DNA of 64,000 nt from Aliarcobacter sp. (lineage in GTDB: Bacteria > Campylobacterota > Campylobacteria > Campylobacterales > Arcobacteraceae): NCBI GenBank assembly GCA_028688995.1, contig JAQTXB010000005.1, positions 39,816 through 103,815 of the forward strand. Direction: 5' to 3'. A program made the position numbers and the translations under genes. The notes beneath the pieces were generated by a model, which was not told where the DNA came from, ran no database searches, and was given only the letters and a program-made list of their open reading frames with translations. Shown in pieces: positions 57,688 through 64,000 of the stretch (position 1 is its first letter; each line of letters starts with the position of its first letter).

Positions 57688-59490
57688 TTTAAAAAATTTT
57701 TTATTCTCACCCTTTTAACCTTTAAACTATTAGTTGCTGCTGAGTCAATTAGTAGTTTAAATGAACAGTATCAGCTATCAAAAATGAATTATCTAAAAGC
57801 TGTTATGCAAAAAAATGAACAGCAAAAAATTGATGAACTAAAAAAAATAATATCAATTGGTGAAAAAATCAATAAAGATGTTCGACCTGATAAAAAGAAA
57901 CTAGAAATATTATTAGAAAGACAAAATGAAGCTTCTTTAAATAATACAAAAAATATTTCTGAAAAAACAAAATCAACTAATAACTCTAGTAATAAACTTT
58001 TTTCTATAAATTCTGTTCGCACTTCAGGTAATGATATAATCATTGACTTTAAAGATGATATAGATAATAGCTACATAAAATTCTTTAAATTAAATCAAAC
58101 TAAGTCATTTCGAAATGTTTTTGATATTACTGGATATTATAAAGATGCTATTCCTACAAGACTTGAAATAGATGGTGTTGATAAAATTACATTGGGTCAA
58201 TTTAAATCAGATGTATTAAGAATTGTTTTATCAAGTGATAAAAGTTTATCAACCTCTTATAAATTAAATAAACGACAAATTATAATTTCAGTTGATAGTT
58301 TACAACAAAAAAGCTCATCTAATAAAAGTATAAATGAGCCTAAAGTTGATGATAATAACCCTAGTTCAGAACCAATAAATATTGATACACAAAATACTAT
58401 TCGTTCAATTGATTCAAATGATAATAAAATTGTTGTAAAGTTTAATAAGGATTATTCTAAAAAGGACATCACTCAAATTTCAAAGAAAAATGGTCCAAAT
58501 TATGAATATACATTTGATATAAATGGTAAATACAAATATACAACTCCAACTAAATTAAACATTGATAATATAGATAATGTTACTGTTAATGATAATAAAA
58601 ATAGTGTACGAATAGTAATATCAAATAAAAGTAATCCTAAAATAACTTATTCTCTATCTTCAAGGGAATTAGTAATTAATATAATTAGTAATAGTAGTAG
58701 TCCAAATACAAATACTATTACAAAGAAAAAAGAAGAACCTATTAAAGAAGTTCCAACAGCTCTTCCCCCTTCTATCTCAGCACAAATGACTACTGGTGCA
58801 CCAAAAGGTAGGAAAAAGACTATTGTACTTGATGCTGGACATGGTGGAGATGATGTTGGTGCAGTAGGTCCAAATAAAAGATATGAAAAAGTCATAAATC
58901 TAAACGTAACTAAATATTTAGCTTCAATTCTAAAACAAAGAGGATATACAGTATATCTAACAAGAGATTCAGATTTTTTTATAAAAGTTATTGATAGAAC
59001 TGTTCTAGCGAATGAAAAAAATGCTGACTTATTTATGTCTATTCACACAAATGCAGTTCCATTAGAAAAAGCAAACGAAGTTGCAGGAATAGAAACATTC
59101 TTTTTAAGTCCTGCAAGGGAAGAAAGAGCAAAAAGAGTTGCTGCCCTAGAGAATAAATCAGATATTAGAGAAATGAGTGATTCATCAAAAGATGTATTTT
59201 TAGAGTCTCTAAATCGTCCAAGAATCACGGCTTCTCATAAATTTGCAATTGATGTTCAAGCTGGTATTTTACAATCAACAAGAAGTAAATATAAAGATAT
59301 TCAGGATTCTGGAGTTAGAGAAGGACCATTTTGGGTACTTGTAGGTGCGCAAATGCCTTCTATCTTAGTGGAAGTAGGATATATCTCTCATCCTGTTGAG
59401 GGGAAAAGATTATATGATAAGAGTTATCAACAACTATTAGCAAATGGAATTGCTAATGGTGTAGATTCTTATTTTTCAAAAAATCCTTAA
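57685..59490 (+). CDS. N-acetylmuramoyl-L-alanine amidase (AmiC-like) with probable AUU start
   Basis: Read from ATT 57685, the 601-residue product begins with a textbook signal peptide (FKKFFILTLLTFKLLVAA), and GGAG lies seven bases before the ATT. The first standard start, ATG 57784, has no ribosome-binding site and would remove the signal. The mature protein has a helical start, two AMIN-like domains (about 107-205 and 238-333) and an Amidase_3 domain (378-598) with the Zn ligands: His386 in DAGHGG, a Glu in RYEKV, His in SIHTNA, plus catalytic Glu in VEVGYISHP. It cleaves septal peptidoglycan cross-bridge stems to separate daughter cells. Its 3' end overlaps the convergent NUDIX gene by 38 bp. 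Confidence 0.9.
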   Translation: MFKKFFILTLLTFKLLVAAESISSLNEQYQLSKMNYLKAVMQKNEQQKIDELKKIISIGEKINKDVRPDKKKLEILLERQNEASLNNTKNISEKTKSTNNSSNKLFSINSVRTSGNDIIIDFKDDIDNSYIKFFKLNQTKSFRNVFDITGYYKDAIPTRLEIDGVDKITLGQFKSDVLRIVLSSDKSLSTSYKLNKRQIIISVDSLQQKSSSNKSINEPKVDDNNPSSEPINIDTQNTIRSIDSNDNKIVVKFNKDYSKKDITQISKKNGPNYEYTFDINGKYKYTTPTKLNIDNIDNVTVNDNKNSVRIVISNKSNPKITYSLSSRELVINIISNSSSPNTNTITKKKEEPIKEVPTALPPSISAQMTTGAPKGRKKTIVLDAGHGGDDVGAVGPNKRYEKVINLNVTKYLASILKQRGYTVYLTRDSDFFIKVIDRTVLANEKNADLFMSIHTNAVPLEKANEVAGIETFFLSPAREERAKRVAALENKSDIREMSDSSKDVFLESLNRPRITASHKFAIDVQAGILQSTRSKYKDIQDSGVREGPFWVLVGAQMPSILVEVGYISHPVEGKRLYDKSYQQLLANGIANGVDSYFSKNP

Positions 59491-59899
59491 TATCATTTAT
59501 TAGATTAACTTGTTTACTTTTTATTCTTGGTAAATTATTTAAAGAGAAAAATTTAACTTTTGAATTTTCCCAAGATAAATAGTTACTTTTTAAAGTATCA
59601 TTATCAAAATATTTATTGAGATTTTCAATATTATTTGCATTAACTAACCAAATACCAACATCTTTATCTATATTAATTTGCTCAAAATAGTTTTCAAAAA
59701 GAGCTATATCAACATTAATTGAACTCTCTTCAATAAACTCCCTTTTAGCACACTCATAAGCAGATTCTTTATTAGTCTTTGTTCCTTTTAAACAACCCCA
59801 TTTATCTTTACTAGCAACTGATTTACATAATAAAATTTTTATATTATCATCTATTACTAAATAAGGAACTACCCCATATGATTTTACATGAGATCTCAT
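59453..59899 (-). CDS. NUDIX hydrolase
   Basis: 148 residues. The Nudix box runs from Gly39 to Glu58: GTKTNKE, then RE at 53-54 and EE at 57-58. The family hydrolyses nucleoside diphosphates linked to another moiety (ADP-sugars, 8-oxo-dGTP, RNA caps, Ap4A); substrate cannot be assigned. The first residues (SYGVVPYLV) resemble diadenosine-tetraphosphate-type members. It overlaps the convergent amidase by 38 bp and lies 15 bp after the LptF/G-type gene. Confidence 0.82.
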   Translation of the reverse strand: MRSHVKSYGVVPYLVIDDNIKILLCKSVASKDKWGCLKGTKTNKESAYECAKREFIEESSINVDIALFENYFEQINIDKDVGIWLVNANNIENLNKYFDNDTLKSNYLSWENSKVKFFSLNNLPRIKSKQVNLINDIKDFLKNKNLHH

Positions 59900-59914
59900 T
59901 TTTATTCTGCCTTT

Positions 59915-60982
59915 TTAAGAATTTATTTTTTTATTATAAAAATACAACGAAATAATTATCCATAACAACATTGGTACTAAAATAGATATTTCAGGAATTA
60001 ATATACCTCCATTTGTAAATTTGTAAAGAGTAAAGAATAGACCCCAAATAACTAATGTTCCAAATATTGAAAAAGAAGTAAATTTACCTACATTAAAGAA
60101 TCTACTATTTAATGAAGCATATGCATAAATTAACATAATAAGTGGAAGTACAAAAAATGGAATTACTGTTAAGTTATATAAAATACTTCTTATTTTATCA
60201 GTATTTACACCTTGCTCTTTTAACAAAATCATAGCTGAAACTGCATCAATGATTGAAAAATCAGATTTATTGTCATAAACATTATCTAAAATTTTTGGTT
60301 TAAATCCATCTAATGTATGTAAAAACTTTTCATATCTAATATCTAACTTAGAACTATCAGCATTTAAATCTTTAGGTTTTTCAATGATTTTTACATTCAA
60401 AACATACCATCTATCATTTTGAAAATATGCTTTTTCTCCTACAATTGTTTCAATTACATCTTTTCCTGAAACTTTAAAAATATGAATATCTTCAGCTCTT
60501 TTTTCTAATGGAAATAATTTTTTGAAATATACATAATAGTCATTATACTTTAAAAAAATATCACTTTTACTACTTGTAAAATATTCATTATTTAGAATCT
60601 TTTTCTTTTGATCAGATGAGTAAGCTAAAGGAGTCATTTGAAGGGTAATAAGTAATGTTAATAAAAAAGTAGAAATTGTAATTATTGGTAAAATAATCTT
60701 TTTATTTGTTGCTCCTAATGCATTAAAAGCTACAAATTCATTATTTCTAATAAATACAACTAAAGTTACAATCCATCCAAAAACTATTGATAAAGGTAAA
60801 GTAATTGTAAGTGTAAAAAAAGACATATACAACACATATAATATTTGTAAATTTGCTGAATGTGGAATTGATTTAAAATTTTGTAAGAAGTCAATACCTA
60901 CAAAAAAGATTTCCAATGAAATGAGAACAATAATAAAATTTATTAGATATTTTTTTAAAATATATTTTGTTAATATGCTCAT
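59915..60982 (-). CDS. LptF/LptG-family lipopolysaccharide export permease
   Basis: 355 residues. Three membrane segments on each side of a periplasmic beta-jellyroll (about 120-260), the YjgP/YjgQ architecture, with NEFVAFNALGATNKKI as the cytoplasmic coupling region. One subunit of the inner-membrane LPS transporter; I do not decide between LptF and LptG. It lies one base after pth on the minus strand and belongs to the rplY-pth-lptF/G-nudix run. Confidence 0.85.
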   Translation of the reverse strand: MSILTKYILKKYLINFIIVLISLEIFFVGIDFLQNFKSIPHSANLQILYVLYMSFFTLTITLPLSIVFGWIVTLVVFIRNNEFVAFNALGATNKKIILPIITISTFLLTLLITLQMTPLAYSSDQKKKILNNEYFTSSKSDIFLKYNDYYVYFKKLFPLEKRAEDIHIFKVSGKDVIETIVGEKAYFQNDRWYVLNVKIIEKPKDLNADSSKLDIRYEKFLHTLDGFKPKILDNVYDNKSDFSIIDAVSAMILLKEQGVNTDKIRSILYNLTVIPFFVLPLIMLIYAYASLNSRFFNVGKFTSFSIFGTLVIWGLFFTLYKFTNGGILIPEISILVPMLLWIIISLYFYNKKINS

Positions 60983-60983
60983 T

Positions 60984-61535
60984 TTACTTCAATGTGAATT
61001 TAGTTTTTACTTGTTCTATATCTTCACTTTTTAGTGCTTTTATAGCATCTATAGTGTGAGCAATTATAGCAGGTAGTTTGTTTAATTCTTCTTTTGAAAA
61101 ATTATTTAATACATAATTTGCAACATCAGCTTTATCTTGTGGTTTTCCTACACCAATTCTTACACGAATGTACTCTTTTCCAATATGTGCATCAATTGAT
61201 CTTAAACCATTATGTCCACCATGACCACCACCTATTTTAAACTTTACAGTTCCAAAAGGTAAATCAATATCATCATGAATTACAATAATATCTTCCATTT
61301 CAAGTTTGTAATACTCTTTAATAGCTTGAACAGCCATTCCAGAATTATTCATAAATGTAGTTGGTTTTGAATATAAATCGTAAGCTGATTTTTCTAAAGT
61401 TGAATGAAAATTTGATTTTTGTATATTTGAAGTTGTAAGACCTTTGGTTATCTCATCGATAACCATAAATCCTACATTATGTCTTGTCAATTGATATTTA
61501 TCACCAATATTTCCAAGACCTACAATTAAATGCAT
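60984..61535 (-). CDS. pth: Peptidyl-tRNA hydrolase
   Basis: 183 residues. Substrate Asn9 and catalytic His19 are in GLGNIGDKYQLTRHNVGF; the IVIHDDIDLPFG Asp and the GGHGGHNGLRS segment are intact. It recycles peptidyl-tRNAs dropped from ribosomes. The common rplY-pth pairing is seen: 10 bp after rplY. Confidence 0.97.
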   Translation of the reverse strand: MHLIVGLGNIGDKYQLTRHNVGFMVIDEITKGLTTSNIQKSNFHSTLEKSAYDLYSKPTTFMNNSGMAVQAIKEYYKLEMEDIIVIHDDIDLPFGTVKFKIGGGHGGHNGLRSIDAHIGKEYIRVRIGVGKPQDKADVANYVLNNFSKEELNKLPAIIAHTIDAIKALKSEDIEQVKTKFTLK

Positions 61536-61545
61536 TGAATTAAAA

Positions 61546-62082
61546 CTATTTAGCTTTAATTACACCAACAACAGGAACTCTTGGATCTAAGAAACAATCT
61601 ACATTTTCTGGTAAAGTTAAATCTCTAATTAAGATATTATCACCTGTATCTAAGTTTGTTACATCTAAAGTAATGCTATTTGGTAAGTTTTCAAGTGTAC
61701 ATTTAACAGGTACTCTTTTTGTATGAATCATTAAAAGACCTTTATTTTTAAGACCTTTTGCAACACCTGTAGTTTTAACTGGAATTTTATATGAAGTTTT
61801 AACACCAGCTTGCGCTACCATTAAATCAACATGTAATAATTCAGAAGTTAATGGACATTTTTGATACTCTTGAACTACAACTTTTACAATGTTTCCAGAA
61901 AGATTTACATCAAATGCTAATGTTTCTTTATTTCTTAAAAATTTGATAAATTCATTTTTTTTGAATGCCGCTGAAATATTCTCTAAACCTTTACCATAGA
62001 TATTTGCAATTAAATACCCTTCTCTTCTTAAAGTTTTAGTAGCTTGTTTTGTCATACTATCTCTGATGATACCCTCTAACAT
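61546..62082 (-). CDS. rplY: 50S ribosomal protein L25 (Ctc form)
   Basis: 178 residues, the long form with an N-terminal 5S rRNA-binding L25 domain ([16 protein letters not shown]) and a C-terminal Ctc beta domain ([15 protein letters not shown]). Binds 5S rRNA. AAAGGAAACGTT precedes the ATG. First gene of the minus-strand run ending with the NUDIX hydrolase; its upstream gap is shared with folD. Confidence 0.93.
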   Translation of the reverse strand: MLEGIIRDSMTKQATKTLRREGYLIANIYGKGLENISAAFKKNEFIKFLRNKETLAFDVNLSGNIVKVVVQEYQKCPLTSELLHVDLMVAQAGVKTSYKIPVKTTGVAKGLKNKGLLMIHTKRVPVKCTLENLPNSITLDVTNLDTGDNILIRDLTLPENVDCFLDPRVPVVGVIKAK

Positions 62083-62195
62083 AACGTTTCCTTTGTTTTT
62101 AAATTTAGGGCAGGATTATATTAAAAGTTTTCTAAATATATGTTTAAGTTTTTATTAATTTTATATTTAACTTTTATTAATTGATTTTTAGATAA

Positions 62196-62201
62196 TATAA
62201 T
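62196..62201 (+). promoter_or_regulatory. -10 element of folD
   Basis: Perfect TATAAT, 35 bp before the folD start, in the 154-bp gap between divergent rplY and folD. Confidence 0.5.
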
Positions 62202-62236
62202 TCCTTAATAAAAACAAAATATAAGGTAAAAAACCG

Positions 62237-63097
62237 ATGATATTATTAGATGGAAAAGCATTATCTGAAAAAATCAAAGAAGAAGTTAAAGTTGAAGTAG
62301 CTCAACTTGTAGAAGAGAAACAAATAACTCCAGGACTTGCTGTTATTTTAGTTGGAAATGATGCAGCTAGTGCAACATACGTTGCAAGTAAAGCAAAATC
62401 ATGTAAAAATGCAGGTATTTACTCAGTTGTTCATGAAATGCCAGAGAGTATAACTCAAGAAGAGTTATTAGAAACAATTGCTAGAATGAATGAAAACCCA
62501 AAACTTGATGGTATTTTAGTTCAATTACCACTTCCAAAACATATTGATACAACTGTTGTTCTTGAAGCAATTAACCCTTTAAAAGATGTTGATGGTTTTC
62601 ATCCTTACAATGTAGGAAGAATGGTTTCAAATCTTGATGCATTTTTACCAGCAACTCCTTTTGGTGTAATGAGAATGTTTGAAGAGTATGGAATTGAATT
62701 AAGTGGAAAAAATGTTGTTGTTATTGGAAGCAGTGATATTGTTGGAAAACCAATGGCTTCACTTTTAATCAATGCAAAAGCAACAGTTACTGTTTGTAAT
62801 TCAAGAACAAAAGATTTAAAAGCTCACACACTTGCTGCTGATATTGTTGTAATTGCAGTTGGAGTTCCATATTTATTAAAAGCTGATATGGTAAGAGATG
62901 GTGCTGTTGTTATTGATGTTGGTATTAACAGACTTGAAACTGGAAAATTAGTTGGTGATGCTGATTTTGAAGGTTTAAAAGATAAATGTTCACACTTAAC
63001 TCCAGTTCCTGGTGGTGTAGGACCTATGACTATTGGTATGCTTTTAAAAAATACAATTAAAGCTGCAAAATTAAGAGAAAAAAGAGAAACTAAATAA
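62237..63097 (+). CDS. folD: Methylene-THF dehydrogenase/cyclohydrolase FolD
   Basis: 286 residues. The catalytic YVASKAKSCKNAGI (Tyr and Lys), the GILVQLPLPKHI segment, the nucleotide-binding VVIGSSDIVGKP and PGGVGPMTIGMLL are intact. The usual Arg/Ser of the dinucleotide site is Ser-Asp here (GSSDIVGKP, often GRSxIVGKP), which may affect NADP preference. It supplies 10-formyl-THF. Starts after AAGGTAAAAAACCG and is followed one base later by lepB. Confidence 0.95.
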   Translation: MILLDGKALSEKIKEEVKVEVAQLVEEKQITPGLAVILVGNDAASATYVASKAKSCKNAGIYSVVHEMPESITQEELLETIARMNENPKLDGILVQLPLPKHIDTTVVLEAINPLKDVDGFHPYNVGRMVSNLDAFLPATPFGVMRMFEEYGIELSGKNVVVIGSSDIVGKPMASLLINAKATVTVCNSRTKDLKAHTLAADIVVIAVGVPYLLKADMVRDGAVVIDVGINRLETGKLVGDADFEGLKDKCSHLTPVPGGVGPMTIGMLLKNTIKAAKLREKRETK

Positions 63098-63098
63098 A

Positions 63099-63884
63099 AT
63101 GTTAAAAAAAATATATAACTGGTCCTCTTCATGGACTGGGACAATTGTAATAGTTCTTGGAATTATTTTTTTTGTTGCACAAGCTTTTGTAATTCCAAGT
63201 GGAAGTATGAAAAATACACTTTTAATTGGTGATATGCTTTTTGTAAAAAAATTTGCTTATGGGATTCCAACTCCAAGAATTCCTTGGCTTGAAATAAAAG
63301 TCTTACCTGACTTTAATGGAAATGGTCACTTAATTGAAGGTGAAAGACCAAAAAGAGGTGACATTGTAGTTTTTAGATATCCAAAAAATGAAGATATTCA
63401 CTATGTAAAAAGAGCAGTTGCAACAGGTGGAGATTTAGTTGCAATTCAAGATAAACACCTTTTACTTCATCCAAAAGAAGGAAATGAGTTTGTAAAAGCA
63501 AACTATCCAAAAGAAAATATTGTTGAAATTGGTGATAAACTTTGGGTAGTAAATCCATATAGAAAAGATCATCCAGGAATTCATAATGACCCAAATGTTG
63601 TGAACAATGGACTAAATCCAGCTGAACTTTTTAATATGTCTCCAATAATTGTTCCAGAAGATGAAACATTTATGATGGGTGATAATAGAGATCACTCAAA
63701 TGATTCAAGATTTTGGGGAACAGTTCCATATAAAAATATAGTTGGAACTCCTTGGTTTATCTATTTTTCATGGAGTGAACATAAAGAGATTAGATGGGAT
63801 AGAGTTTTAAAAACAGTAAAAACTTTAGAAGAGACAGTAGATTTTGATAAATTAGAAATTGAACAACAAGAAGGAATTTATTAA
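63099..63884 (+). CDS. lepB: Signal peptidase I
   Basis: 261 residues with one N-terminal membrane anchor (about 14-30), nucleophile Ser36 in PSGSMKNTL and general base Lys104 in YVKRAVATGG, plus box E (GDNRDHSNDSRFWG). It removes signal peptides of Sec-exported proteins such as the binding protein and amidase in this window. It starts one base after folD and overlaps the next start by one base. Confidence 0.95.
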   Translation: MLKKIYNWSSSWTGTIVIVLGIIFFVAQAFVIPSGSMKNTLLIGDMLFVKKFAYGIPTPRIPWLEIKVLPDFNGNGHLIEGERPKRGDIVVFRYPKNEDIHYVKRAVATGGDLVAIQDKHLLLHPKEGNEFVKANYPKENIVEIGDKLWVVNPYRKDHPGIHNDPNVVNNGLNPAELFNMSPIIVPEDETFMMGDNRDHSNDSRFWGTVPYKNIVGTPWFIYFSWSEHKEIRWDRVLKTVKTLEETVDFDKLEIEQQEGIY

Positions 63885-64000
63885 TGAAATATTTTATCGG
63901 TGCAGACCACGCAGGAATTGATATTAAAGATTATGTAAAAGAACTTTTTGAGGAAAGAGGTCATGAAGTTGTAGACTTAGGACCTTTTAGTAAAGATAGA
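63884..64000 (+). CDS. rpiB: Ribose-5-phosphate isomerase B (5' part only)
   Basis: 39 codons before the window ends. The start MKYFIGADHAGIDIKDYVKE with Asp in GADHAG is the RpiB signature. It interconverts ribose-5-P and ribulose-5-P. One-base overlap with lepB. Confidence 0.9.
   Translation, partial: MKYFIGADHAGIDIKDYVKELFEERGHEVVDLGPFSKDR

Overview
This 64 kb window is very AT-rich bacterial chromosome. Gene content and style point to Campylobacterota, most likely Arcobacteraceae (Arcobacter sensu lato): a short RecO, sensor kinases with the HQWRQPL histidine box, frequent TTG and GTG starts, one RelA/SpoT enzyme, a LigE-type exported ATP-dependent ligase, and biosynthetic genes scattered in mixed-function operons. 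That assignment is inference from gene style. I saw no rRNA, tRNA or CRISPR array.

Layout. (1) 1-9.3 kb: the 3' end of a giant repeat adhesin followed by its type I secretion system (TolC-like outer membrane protein, LapB-like ABC exporter, HlyD/LapC-like adaptor). (2) 9.4-14.8 kb: an orphan lipoprotein, a double NosL-domain protein, PpnP, an acidic small protein, RecO, an HDOD protein and YchF. (3) 14.8-15.3 kb: a gap with small ORFs, one resembling the start of a phage-type integrase. (4) 15.3-27.9 kb: an accessory ureide (allantoin) utilisation region. A Liv-type ABC importer, a hydantoin/allantoin-type racemase and a GntR/FCD regulator are followed by allantoinase (PuuE), allantoicase, ureidoglycolate lyase, an NCS1 permease and malate synthase G. 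Together these could take allantoin through allantoate and ureidoglycolate to glyoxylate and then malate, releasing urea. Both operons start with the same control element: three 12-bp boxes (consensus ATTGTAGACAAT) at a 13-bp pitch, at identical distance from an extended -10. (5) 27.9-29.3 kb: a gene graveyard with truncated GGDEF, histidine kinase and response regulator genes.

(6) 29.3-41 kb: a glycine-zipper lipoprotein, a CPA2 antiporter, a PAS-GGDEF protein, PepA, DedA, TrpB, Apt, LigE, a pseudopilin, DnaB and IspG. (7) 41-59.5 kb: an orphan sensor kinase and a long housekeeping run on the plus strand (CvpA, LysS, GlyA, SPOR protein, TrpE, PdxJ, PdxA, AAA ATPase, PyrH, RpoZ, RelA/SpoT, TyrS, nitronate monooxygenase, cell-wall amidase). 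(8) 59.5-64 kb: NUDIX, LptF/G-type permease, Pth and RplY on the minus strand, then FolD, LepB and the start of RpiB on the plus strand.

The most interesting points are the allantoin-to-malate region with its paired triple-box operators, and the amidase gene, whose only start that gives a signal peptide is an AUU codon seven bases after a good Shine-Dalgarno. Also notable are the NosL / degenerate cytochrome / NosL protein, an RNA or peptide element before the NCS1 permease, and mutually exclusive hairpins between the substrate-binding protein and permease genes.
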